Below are positions 1 to 7,048 of a stretch of 14,030 nt of DNA, piece by piece. The position numbers and the translations under genes are program-made. The notes under the pieces are model-generated. The model did not search any database, was not told where the DNA came from, and saw nothing but the letters and a program-made list of their open reading frames with translations. The DNA is taken from assembly GCA_002293625.1 (NCBI GenBank), contig DBDP01000068.1, positions 8,001 through 22,030 of the forward strand, written 5' to 3'. This DNA is from Clostridiales bacterium UBA929 (GTDB lineage Bacteria > Bacillota > Clostridia > Oscillospirales > UBA929). Each line of letters opens with the position of its first letter. Position 1 is the stretch's first letter.

Positions 1-1237
1 TAAACTTCCCGGCGGGCGTAAAGTTTCCGGCGGTGTCGCCGTCCATGATACCCGCAGCCTGAACCTGTCCGGCTTCTATAATAGCCCAGTCCGCGATGCT
101 GTCTTTGTCGGCAAAGGTAGCTTCCGCCGCTTCCAGCTCAACGTTCATCGCCTTCAACAGGCTGACAATCAGCTTTGCCGCCATTTGGCGGTTGAACACG
201 CCGTCCGGGTTAAAGCTGCCGTCGGCGGCGGGGGTGATGACGCCCAAACCCGCCATTTTCTCCACGTTGATGTCGGTCGTATCTGTCAATGTCACGCGCT
301 CGGTAATGTCCTTTTGCAAAAACCTTTCATACATCGCTACCGCCAACGCGCAGAACTCGGCGCGGGTGATCTCAGCGTCGTATTTATCCTGCAAGCTTGT
401 CGGCACAAGCCCCGCCTCTATCGCGCTCGCGACATCATCGGCTGCCCAGTCGGAAGGTTCGGAAGCCGGAAGCGGCACACGTTTCTCGGGCGGGCAGCTG
501 CTATTCAACGCTCCTACCTCCAACGCGACGTTGCTCGCCGCGTACAGCTCGGAAACCGAAACGACCTGCCACCCTTTATCCTTGAAGAATTGCAGCAATT
601 CCGGCACAGCTTCCGCCGTTGCTTTCTGCGTCTCGTGCATTAGGATAATGTCGCCGTCTTTGGCTTTCTTCCCGTTTTCGAGAATTTGCTCTTTGGTTTT
701 GCCCGACTGCCAGTCTTGGGTATCGACGGCGCAGTGAATAAACGGTTTTTTGATGGTTTCAAACATGGTCTGATTGGTAGAGAGGTTCGGCGCGCGGAAG
801 AGGAAGTTTTTAAACCCCGTCAGTTCGGTCAGTTTCGCATCGGTGTCCCCGATGGATTTGTTGATTTCCTCCACCGACATGGTCGATACGGAACTCCAGC
901 CCCAAGAATGATTCGCGACCTCAAAGCCGCGCTCGACGGCCTGAATGACTTCTTTTTCTTTGTCCGCGCTGTTGATTTGGCTTCCGATGTAGAAGAAGGT
1001 GGCGTGCGCGCCGTATTCGGTCAGCGCGTTTTGGATAATTTGCGCGCTGCTTGTGTCGGCGGTGCCCACCGGACCGTCGTCGAAAGTGAACGCCACCATC
1101 GGTTTGCTGGGGTCAATCCAGCTGATGTCAATGTTGTCATAGAGGAACCGCTCTTCTTCGGCGGCAATCGCCGTGGGTAAGCCCGCGAGCATCGCAACGG
1201 CGAGCATTAGCGCACCTGCTTTCTTTCCCATGTTCAT
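1..1237 (-). CDS. Secreted polysaccharide deacetylase with C-terminal SLH repeats (partial, 3' end outside window)
   Basis: The visible 412 residues begin with a signal peptide (basic Lys5-Lys6, hydrophobic 9-24, likely cleavage after AIAA near residue 26). A NodB-type carbohydrate esterase 4 domain covers about 45-250: TFDDGP at 51-56, NHSW at 109-112, a RAP motif where RPP is usual, and DGDIILMHE near its end. SLH repeats follow, the last one ending in GIMDGD and TPAGKF at the window edge. The family removes N-acetyl groups from peptidoglycan or other glycans, and SLH repeats anchor proteins to secondary cell-wall polymers, so it should act at the cell surface. An oddity is that the usual HxxxH metal motif reads H110-S-W-G-W114, so the second metal-binding His is Trp. 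ATG at 1237 follows GGAGG by 5 nt; an in-frame ATG at 1231 is an alternative. The fold and location are confident; catalytic activity is not. Confidence 0.9.
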   Translation of the reverse strand, partial: MNMGKKAGALMLAVAMLAGLPTAIAAEEERFLYDNIDISWIDPSKPMVAFTFDDGPVGTADTSSAQIIQNALTEYGAHATFFYIGSQINSADKEKEVIQAVERGFEVANHSWGWSSVSTMSVEEINKSIGDTDAKLTELTGFKNFLFRAPNLSTNQTMFETIKKPFIHCAVDTQDWQSGKTKEQILENGKKAKDGDIILMHETQKATAEAVPELLQFFKDKGWQVVSVSELYAASNVALEVGALNSSCPPEKRVPLPASEPSDWAADDVASAIEAGLVPTSLQDKYDAEITRAEFCALAVAMYERFLQKDITERVTLTDTTDINVEKMAGLGVITPAADGSFNPDGVFNRQMAAKLIVSLLKAMNVELEAAEATFADKDSIADWAIIEAGQVQAAGIMDGDTAGNFTPAGKF

Positions 1238-1255
1238 ATGTACCTCCATTGCTTT

Positions 1256-1290
1256 AATTTACCTCAAGTATACCACAGTTTTGGTAAATT
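1256..1290. promoter_or_regulatory. Operator-like inverted repeat over the deacetylase promoter
   Basis: AATTTACC at 1256-1263 and GGTAAATT at 1283-1290 are perfect 8-bp inverted arms separated by 19 bp. They straddle the -10 box and abut the -35 box of the deacetylase promoter. A smaller dyad, TACCA-N6-TGGTA, lies between them. The position fits a repressor site; the regulator is unknown. Confidence 0.45.
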
Positions 1291-1294
1291 GCAA
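1267..1294 (-). promoter_or_regulatory. Sigma-A-type promoter for the polysaccharide deacetylase
   Basis: On the minus strand TTGCAA (1294-1289) and TATACT (1272-1267) are separated by 16 bp. The predicted start of transcription near 1260 leaves a leader of about 23 nt before the ATG at 1237. The promoter lies in the short gap after the metallophosphoesterase, so the deacetylase can be transcribed separately from that operon. Confidence 0.7.
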
Positions 1295-1321
1295 GATAAG
1301 AAAAATTTTGCGGAAAAGCCC

Positions 1322-1912
1322 TCACACATCCACGATTTTATACCCGCAAGCGTTGATCAGCCGCGTTTCGCCGTATGTCTCCGGCGCGCGGCGGACGCCG
1401 TATGACGTGTGTACATGCCCGAAAAAATGCGCTTTAGGTTGAAACTCATCCAGCAGGCGGCGGAAGGCGGAAAACCCCTTATGAAACGTATCGTCGCCGT
1501 CACCCAACCCGCTCGCGGGCGCGTGGGTCAGTAAAATATCTATCCCCCCGGCGCGTTTCGCCGCGCGGCGGAGTTTTTGTGCGCGTCTTGCCATGACGGT
1601 CTCGGTGTACTCATATGCCGCCGCCGGATTGTTGCTCATACAGCCGCCAAGCCCGCAAACGCGCAACCCCTTATATGTCTCCACCCTGCCGTCGATATTG
1701 ATACAGCCGCCGGGCGGATCCACGATAAAGCGTTTGTCGTGGTTGCCCGGTACGTAAAACAGCGGCACCGGGAGCATGGTCGCGAGGAACTCCAAATAGT
1801 CCCTGCACAAGTCGCCGCAGGAAAGAATCAGCTCCACCCCTTCAAAGGCGGAGCGGTCGAAGTAATCCCAAATGTATCTGCTCTCTTCATCCGAAACGGC
1901 CAGTATCTTCAT
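1322..1912 (-). CDS. Calcineurin-like metallophosphoesterase with SDEE first motif
   Basis: This 196-residue protein has the metallophosphoesterase motif series: SDEE at 7-10, GDL at 33-35, GNHD at 57-60, THAP near 129 and GHVH near 166. These residues normally hold a two-metal centre that hydrolyses phosphomono- or phosphodiesters. The first motif is usually DxH (as in SDLHG); here it is D-E-E, a variant I recall from a conserved clostridial subfamily of unknown substrate. No signal peptide or membrane segment is visible, so it should be cytosolic. Its ATG overlaps the TGA of the J-domain/GGDEF-like gene (ATGA), so the two are translationally coupled and probably work together. Substrate is unknown; cyclic nucleotides or dinucleotides are a possibility only because of the neighbour. 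Confidence 0.88.
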   Translation of the reverse strand: MKILAVSDEESRYIWDYFDRSAFEGVELILSCGDLCRDYLEFLATMLPVPLFYVPGNHDKRFIVDPPGGCINIDGRVETYKGLRVCGLGGCMSNNPAAAYEYTETVMARRAQKLRRAAKRAGGIDILLTHAPASGLGDGDDTFHKGFSAFRRLLDEFQPKAHFFGHVHTSYGVRRAPETYGETRLINACGYKIVDV

Positions 1913-3111
1913 ACGGGTATCCGCTTCATCGCTTCCGCCTGTGCGGAAGCCGCCCGCAGGCGCACCAGACAGGTATCGATCAGCGCGCCGCCCTTTTGCC
2001 CCGCGTATTCCGACATGCCCGCCGTGACGCTGATGTCAAAATCGAAACATGCAGAAATATCGTGCCGCACCGATTTTGTGATGCGCCGCAACGCGGCGGC
2101 GGCGCGGGGTTTATCCGATTCCGCCAAGACAACGGCGAACAGACCGTCGCCCAGCCATGCGGCACTGTCCACGCAGCGCACCGACGCGCTGATGACATAG
2201 CCCGCGTACTTCATTACGCGCTCGCGCGTCCCCGGATCCAGTACATAGGTAGGCAAGGACACCGAAAACACCCCCAGCGCGAAGGGTCTCGCATAGCGTT
2301 TAAAGCGGTAGATCTCCCGTTCCAGCGCTTCCTCCAGCCCCGTGCGGTTGGGCATTCCCATGCTAAGGTCGTTCGCCGCTTTATGCTGCTCCCAAAGGGT
2401 AAGCAAACGCACCTCTTTTGGGTTTGACGCCATCGCCTTGAATTGAAGCATCAAGGGGGCGAGGTCGCGGTACCCGAGGTAAACGCGCCATACGCCCATC
2501 TCTAAAACGGCGTATTTAGTGAGATTGTATTCGGATACGCGCCCCGTCGTTTTGTCTTTTTCCGAAAGGGTCACGGTGTACTCCTCCGCCGGCAACTTTC
2601 CGCCGGATGTTGTCTTGAAGGCTCCGTACCGTTTGAACAGCTTTAGGCGGGTTTCCCCCACCTCGTAGAGCGCCGAGACAGACTCCTGCCACTCGACGAA
2701 CGCGCCGTAACCGAAGCATTTTTTATCCTCGTCGCTGACCAGCGCGTAAGCGCTTTTATAATCGCGCCGCCGTAGGTAAGCGAAATAATTGCGCACAGCG
2801 GAAGCCGCGCCGGGCGTCCCACTCTCCCCACTGTCGCGGTCGATGTAAATCACGCGCTCACGTACCTCCACGCGGGAGGACTGCGCCGTGTTATGACGTT
2901 CCCATTCCCTGTGGTATCTGCGCCGCGCGTCCGTGTCCTGCAAAGTTTCATAAGCGCGGTTAATCCGCCGCATCATCCCGGCAGCCGATGGGTCGGGATT
3001 GACGTCGGGGTGATACATTTTGCACAAACGTTTATACGCGCTTTGGATGATCTCCGGCGCCGCCTGCGGATGCACCTGCAGTAAGCCGTAATAATCCTCC
3101 CAACACTCCAC
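1909..3111 (-). CDS. J-domain protein fused to an NTF2-like middle and a degenerate GGDEF domain
   Basis: Numbering is from the GTG at 3111 (400 residues). Residues 5-68 form a J-domain with the DnaK-contacting HPD tripeptide at 34-36. A charged linker leads to a middle region at about 102-215 that resembles an NTF2-like or lumazine-binding fold (weak call). Residues 240-395 resemble a GGDEF domain: NDLSMGMPNR at 247-256 matches the family's DxLTGLPNR signature, but the catalytic GGDEF site reads LGDGLF (320-325), so c-di-GMP synthesis is unlikely. There is no glycine/phenylalanine or zinc-finger region, so it is not DnaJ itself. GTG at 3111 was chosen because GGGGGAG lies 6 nt upstream; two in-frame TTG codons further up (3129, 3126) are less well placed. 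It is first in an operon with the metallophosphoesterase. It may recruit DnaK or serve as a sensor; its role is unknown. Confidence 0.85.
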   Translation of the reverse strand: MECWEDYYGLLQVHPQAAPEIIQSAYKRLCKMYHPDVNPDPSAAGMMRRINRAYETLQDTDARRRYHREWERHNTAQSSRVEVRERVIYIDRDSGESGTPGAASAVRNYFAYLRRRDYKSAYALVSDEDKKCFGYGAFVEWQESVSALYEVGETRLKLFKRYGAFKTTSGGKLPAEEYTVTLSEKDKTTGRVSEYNLTKYAVLEMGVWRVYLGYRDLAPLMLQFKAMASNPKEVRLLTLWEQHKAANDLSMGMPNRTGLEEALEREIYRFKRYARPFALGVFSVSLPTYVLDPGTRERVMKYAGYVISASVRCVDSAAWLGDGLFAVVLAESDKPRAAAALRRITKSVRHDISACFDFDISVTAGMSEYAGQKGGALIDTCLVRLRAASAQAEAMKRIPV

Positions 3112-3192
3112 CCGGCACTCCCCCAACAACCATTTTACCCTGGCATTTTCATCCTATTCGCGCACCGAACCCGAACCCTGCCGAACAATGTC

Positions 3193-3221
3193 AGTATAGC
3201 GAAAATATGGGTGGTTGTCAA
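3193..3221 (-). promoter_or_regulatory. Sigma-A promoter of the J-domain/phosphoesterase operon
   Basis: On the minus strand a consensus TTGACA (3221-3216) is followed after 17 bp by TATACT (3198-3193). The predicted start near 3186 gives a 5' leader of about 75 nt. It is divergent from the xylA promoter, with about 60 bp between the two -35 boxes; that gap holds the 12-bp palindrome CGGCGCGCGCCG (3247-3258), which may be chance. Confidence 0.8.
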
Positions 3222-3280
3222 GTGTTATGTAAACCAAACCATCACCCGGCGCGCGCCGCCGATGAATATTTATTCTCCCC

Positions 3281-3309
3281 TTGAAACCATCTGCAAAGAC
3301 TGGTATAAT
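3281..3309 (+). promoter_or_regulatory. Sigma-A promoter of xylA
   Basis: TTGAAA (3281-3286) and a perfect TATAAT (3304-3309) are separated by 17 bp. The start of transcription should fall near 3316, giving a leader of about 35 nt before the xylA ATG. I found no clear cre site or XylR-type palindrome overlapping it. Confidence 0.85.
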
Positions 3310-3350
3310 CAACCTCGTACTAAACCCGTAAAAAACAAGGAGGAGCGCAT

Positions 3351-4658
3351 ATGAAATTCCCCAATATCCCGCAGGTTCTCTACAAAGGCAGTGACAAAGA
3401 CTTTTCGTTCCGCTGGTACAACCCCGACGAGGTCATCTTAGGCAAACCGATGAAGGAGCATTTGAAATTCGCGCTCGCATGGTGGCACACCCTCTGCGCC
3501 GAAGGCGGCGACATGTTCGGCGGCGGAACCGCCGATAAATCCTTCGGCGCGGATAAAGGCGACGTCATCGCCCATGCGAAAGCGAAGGTGGACGCCGGTT
3601 TCGAGATCATGCAAAAGCTCTCGATCGGCTATTTCTGCTTCCACGACGCCGATTTGGTGGAGGAAGCACCGACCCTCGCCGAGTCCAACAAACGTCTGGA
3701 CGAAGTTACCGACTACATCAAGCAAAAAATGGACAAAACTGGCATCAAGTGCTTGTGGGGAACATGCAACGCTTTCTCGCACAAACGCTTTATGGCGGGC
3801 GCTGGAACCTCGCCGAGCGCCGACATCTTTGCCTACGCCGCCGCGAAGATTAAGAAAGCGGTAGAGCTGACCGTTAAACTGGGCGGCACAGGCTATGTCT
3901 TTTGGGGCGGGCGCGAGGGCTATGAAACCCTGCTGAACACCGACATGAAGTTTGAGCAGGAGAACCTCGCGCGCTTAATCCGCATGACGATCGAATACGC
4001 GCGGAGCATCGGCTTTAAAGGCGACTTCTATATCGAACCCAAGCCGAAGGAACCCTCCAAGCACCAATACGACGTCGACGTCGCGACCGCCTGCAACTTC
4101 TTACGCGCGCACGGGTTGCTTGGCGATGTGAAGATGAACGTGGAAGCCAACCACGCGACGCTGGCCGGTCATACCTTCCGTCACGAGCTGCGCACCGCCG
4201 CCGTCAACGGCGTGTTCGGTTCGATCGACGCGAATCAGGGCGATCAGCTGCTGGGCTGGGACACGGACCAATTCCCGAGCGACGTGGTGGACGCGACCTT
4301 CTGTATGCTTGAGGTGCTCAACGCCGGCGGCTTCACCAACGGCGGTCTCAATTTCGACGCCAAAACCCGCCGCATGTCCCACACCCCCGAGGACATCTTT
4401 TACGCGTTTATCACCGGTATGGATACCTACGCGCTCGGATTGCGAAAAGCGGCGAAGATTGTCGAAGACGGTCGCCTAGACACGTTTACAAAAGAGCGTT
4501 ACGAAAGCTATCAAAACGGCATCGGTGCGGAAATAGTGTCGAATAAAGTCGGATTAAAAGAGCTGGAAACGTATTCCCTGAAGAAAGAACCGCAAATTCC
4601 CGCGAGCGGACGCCAAGAAATGCTGGAAGGGATATTGAACAGTATTCTTTTTGATTGA
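3351..4658 (+). CDS. xylA: Xylose isomerase
   Basis: This 435-residue protein has the length of class II xylose isomerases, which interconvert D-xylose and D-xylulose (and more slowly glucose and fructose) in the cytosol. Active-site signatures are visible: FHDADL with His98 and Asp101, WGGREGYETL at 185-194, IEPKPKEP with Glu229 and Lys231, EANHATLAGH with Glu265 and His268, and SIDANQGD plus DTDQFP (Asp293, Asp304, Asp306), which supply the two divalent-metal sites. AGGAGG at 3338-3343 lies 7 nt before the ATG. The gene is followed by sugar ABC transporter genes on the same strand, fitting pentose use. No xylulokinase gene is present in the window. The stop codon TGA is part of the -35 box of the downstream promoter. 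Confidence 0.97.
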   Translation: MKFPNIPQVLYKGSDKDFSFRWYNPDEVILGKPMKEHLKFALAWWHTLCAEGGDMFGGGTADKSFGADKGDVIAHAKAKVDAGFEIMQKLSIGYFCFHDADLVEEAPTLAESNKRLDEVTDYIKQKMDKTGIKCLWGTCNAFSHKRFMAGAGTSPSADIFAYAAAKIKKAVELTVKLGGTGYVFWGGREGYETLLNTDMKFEQENLARLIRMTIEYARSIGFKGDFYIEPKPKEPSKHQYDVDVATACNFLRAHGLLGDVKMNVEANHATLAGHTFRHELRTAAVNGVFGSIDANQGDQLLGWDTDQFPSDVVDATFCMLEVLNAGGFTNGGLNFDAKTRRMSHTPEDIFYAFITGMDTYALGLRKAAKIVEDGRLDTFTKERYESYQNGIGAEIVSNKVGLKELETYSLKKEPQIPASGRQEMLEGILNSILFD

Positions 4659-4683
4659 CATATAACACAATATGTGATATGCT
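4655..4683 (+). promoter_or_regulatory. Internal promoter for the ABC transporter genes, with a dyad in its spacer
   Basis: TTGACA (4655-4660) and TATGCT (4678-4683) are separated by 17 bp, and the -35 box overlaps the xylA stop codon. Between the boxes is the perfect dyad ACATAT-N6-ATATGT (4658-4675), which looks like an operator. The expected start is near 4690, about 50 nt ahead of the binding-protein gene. It would let the transporter be expressed independently of xylA. Confidence 0.65.
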
Positions 4684-4741
4684 AGCTTCGCTATCGGCGT
4701 GTAATGCCGAATGCATTATTAGTATAGGAGGAAGCTAGCAT
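4679..4741 (+). promoter_or_regulatory. 11-bp inverted repeat pairing the promoter region with the binding-protein start codon
   Basis: ATGCTAGCTTC (4679-4689) and GAAGCTAGCAT (4731-4741) are perfect inverted arms around a 41-nt loop. The right arm includes the last G of the AGGAGG site (4726-4731) and the first two bases of the ATG at 4740. The left arm lies in the -10 region of the internal promoter. In RNA read through from xylA the arms could fold and occlude translation initiation; RNA started near 4690 would lack the left arm. The loop also holds the small hairpin TCGGC-N7-GCCGA (4694-4710). The repeat is seen directly; its role is inferred. Confidence 0.6.
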
Positions 4742-6062
4742 GAAACGCAAATTTAAGCTCATCGCATTTCTGATGGCGTTTGCCATCGTCCTGACATTCG
4801 CACTGTCCGCTTGCGCAAGCGACAGCGACAGCGGCGGTAACGGAGGCAGCGGAGGCAACGGGGGTTCTGACGGAGAAGAAATTACCTTGAAGTTCTGGAA
4901 CATCTGGGGCAGCGGCGACTCCAACACAACGGCGGTTGAAAAGGTCATCGCGGACTGGCATACCGCCCATCCGAATATCAAAATCGAGGTTGAATACCAC
5001 GAAAACAACGACTATAAACCGCTAATCAAAACCTCCGTTTCGGCGGATGAAGCGCCGGATATCTTCTCCACATGGGGTGCCGGTTTCTCCGCTCCGTTTG
5101 TGGAAGCGGGTAAGGTTTTGAAACTCGACGAATACCTTAACGACGGAACCCTTGACAAACTCACCAGCGGCGCGCTGGATTTCTTTACTTACGACGGCAG
5201 CTATTACGGTCTCACCTTCGGCAAACCCGCGAGCGGTTTCTTTGTTAACCCCGACGTCTTCACGGCCGCCGGAGCCACCGTTCCCACTACATGGGAAGAA
5301 CTGCTTGACGCCTGTCAGAAGATCAAGGACAGCGGCAAGGATCCGATCGTCACCTCCACAATGGAGGCATGGGTCGCCGGGATGATGTTTGAGGGTCTGG
5401 TGACCAAAGTGGCCGGTGCCGAGCTTGTCAACAAAATCATCGGTAAAGAGGAAGGCGGCTCCTTCTCCGACCCGGCGTTCCTCGAATCCTTAAACCTGAT
5501 GAAAGAGCTGATTGACAACGGATACATCAACTCGGACGCCGCCGCCATCACCCGTGACGAAGCGAAGGAGATCTTCAAGAGCGGCGACGCGGGAATGTAT
5601 TACATGGGTTCTTGGGAACCCGCCGATCTGGAGAGCGAAGGCTCCGCCGTCCAGGGGAAACTGGACTGGATCCCGTTCCCGACCGTACCCGGCGGCAAAG
5701 GCACCTCAACGGAGTTTAACGGCGGCGCGATCGACGGCATCATGGCAAGCGCGAACACCGAGCATCCCGCAGAAGCTGCACAGTTCATTAAATACTTCTG
5801 CGAGAATTTGTCTCGCGAGAGCTATCAGCTCGGCAACTACATGCCGGTCTGGACGACCTCCCAGATTGACGAATCCAAGCTCCCGCCGGTCTTCCTAAAA
5901 ATCAAGAACGCCACGGAAGACGGCACCGGTTTTGTTGTTTGGTGGGATACCTTCCTTCCGGCGGAAGACGTACCCGTTTACCAGGAAGCCTTTGACAAAT
6001 TTGTAAACGGAACCTTCACTGCGGAAGAAACAATCGAAGAGTTCAAAAAGATTCACCCATAG
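4740..6062 (+). CDS. Sugar ABC transporter substrate-binding lipoprotein (CUT1 type)
   Basis: The 440-residue protein starts with a lipoprotein signal peptide ending in the lipobox LSAC, so Cys25 should be lipidated and the mature protein held on the outer face of the membrane. A Ser/Gly/Asp-rich flexible linker (26-45) precedes an extracellular solute-binding domain of family 1 (the maltose/multiple-sugar type), starting at ITLKFWNIWG. It captures a sugar, often a di- or oligosaccharide, and delivers it to the two permeases encoded next. Adjacent xylA suggests a xylose-containing substrate, but the sequence alone does not prove specificity. AGGAGG at 4726-4731 lies 8 nt before the ATG. A 12-bp hairpin follows the stop codon and may raise its expression above that of the permeases. 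Confidence 0.93.
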   Translation: MKRKFKLIAFLMAFAIVLTFALSACASDSDSGGNGGSGGNGGSDGEEITLKFWNIWGSGDSNTTAVEKVIADWHTAHPNIKIEVEYHENNDYKPLIKTSVSADEAPDIFSTWGAGFSAPFVEAGKVLKLDEYLNDGTLDKLTSGALDFFTYDGSYYGLTFGKPASGFFVNPDVFTAAGATVPTTWEELLDACQKIKDSGKDPIVTSTMEAWVAGMMFEGLVTKVAGAELVNKIIGKEEGGSFSDPAFLESLNLMKELIDNGYINSDAAAITRDEAKEIFKSGDAGMYYMGSWEPADLESEGSAVQGKLDWIPFPTVPGGKGTSTEFNGGAIDGIMASANTEHPAEAAQFIKYFCENLSRESYQLGNYMPVWTTSQIDESKLPPVFLKIKNATEDGTGFVVWWDTFLPAEDVPVYQEAFDKFVNGTFTAEETIEEFKKIHP

Positions 6063-6084
6063 AACCCACACAAACATGGTTTAT

Positions 6085-6112
6085 CCGGGCACCGGGGTTT
6101 CCCGGTGTCCGG
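6085..6112 (+). terminator. Strong intercistronic hairpin between binding protein and permease genes
   Basis: Arms CCGGGCACCGGG (6085-6096) and CCCGGTGTCCGG (6101-6112) form a 12-bp stem with one G-U pair and a GTTT loop. Only a weak T tract (CACCTTTT) follows, so it is more likely a partial attenuator or mRNA-stabilising hairpin than a full terminator. This is a common way to make more binding protein than permease. Confidence 0.7.
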
Positions 6113-6139
6113 CACCTTTTAAGAATTGGAGTGGTTGCT

Positions 6140-7048
6140 ATGGATCGGGTGATGAAAAACAAAGCGGCTGTGCTGCTGTTCCTGCTTCCGTCGCTGATTC
6201 TGTTTACCGCTATTATCATCGTTCCCGTGTTTATGTCGCTGTATTACAGCACGCTGGATTGGGACGGAATCGGGGAGAAAGCCTTCATCGGCATAGATAA
6301 TTATATAGAACTGCTGACCGATACAAGCGAGTTTTTACCCGCCGTGTGGCATACGTTTTTCTTCGCCGCGGCATCTCTGCTGATTCAAATTCCGCTGTCG
6401 CTGCTGCTTGCATTAATCCTCACGTCTAAGATACGCGGGGAGCGGTTTTTTGTAACGGTTTACTTTATCCCGGTCATCCTCTCCGCCGTTGTCATCGGTC
6501 AGCTCTGGATGCGCATCTATTATCCGCGCGGGGGTCTTTTGAACCGGCTTCTCGCCGCGGTCGGTCTTTCGGATCCCGCAAACCCCGTGGCGTGGCTCGG
6601 TAACATCGACACGGCGCTGGTGGCGGTCATGGTGCCGATTCTTTGGCAATATGTCGGTTACCACATGCTGCTGTATTATTCCGGCATTAAGTCTATTAAC
6701 CCGGATATTTACGAAGCCGCCAAGATCGACGGCGCGGGCTTTTGGCAGACCTCCTTCCGCGTCACCCTTCCGCTCCTGAAACCTATCCTGCAAGTCAGTC
6801 TGACGTTCTGCGTCGTCGGTTCGATGAAGGTATACGACCTCGTAAAGGTCTTGCTCGGCGACGGCGGTCCGTCCGGTTCGGGGCAGGTGATTTCCACGCT
6901 GATGGTGCGCAACATGTTCACGCAGAACAAATACGGCTACGCCAGCGCGATGTCCATCTTCTTGATTGTGCTGTGCGTGATTCTGTATCAGGGTGTGGCG
7001 TTCCTCTTCCGTGAGCGGGAAAAAAAGAGGAGGCGCACGCATGACTAA
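6140..7048 (+). CDS. Sugar ABC transporter permease, MalF/UgpA type
   Basis: The 302-residue integral membrane protein has about six hydrophobic segments, the first at about 9-34. It carries the cytoplasmic EAA loop that docks on the ATPase, here YEAAKIDGAGFWQ from 191 with LPLLKP following at 210. It belongs to the CUT1 permease family (COG1175) and pairs with the next gene to form the membrane channel. I start it at the ATG at 6140, 8 nt after GGAG (6128-6131); an in-frame GTG at 6131 overlaps that ribosome site and is unlikely. Its last codons overlap the start of the second permease by 8 nt, so the two are coupled. No ATPase follows, so a shared MsmK/UgpC-like ATPase elsewhere in the genome is expected. 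Confidence 0.93.
   Translation: MDRVMKNKAAVLLFLLPSLILFTAIIIVPVFMSLYYSTLDWDGIGEKAFIGIDNYIELLTDTSEFLPAVWHTFFFAAASLLIQIPLSLLLALILTSKIRGERFFVTVYFIPVILSAVVIGQLWMRIYYPRGGLLNRLLAAVGLSDPANPVAWLGNIDTALVAVMVPILWQYVGYHMLLYYSGIKSINPDIYEAAKIDGAGFWQTSFRVTLPLLKPILQVSLTFCVVGSMKVYDLVKVLLGDGGPSGSGQVISTLMVRNMFTQNKYGYASAMSIFLIVLCVILYQGVAFLFREREKKRRRTHD

Noticed and set aside
96..1180. Long open frames on the plus strand opposite the polysaccharide deacetylase (for example 96-737 and 686-1180)
   Set aside because: They are antisense to a gene with a signal peptide, promoter, ribosome site and clear CE4 and SLH motifs. Their translations match no recognisable family.
3222..3350. Possible cre or XylR operator upstream of xylA
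   Set aside because: No TGWNANCGNTNWCA-like match or clear extended dyad was found; only the GC palindrome at 3247-3258, which may be chance.
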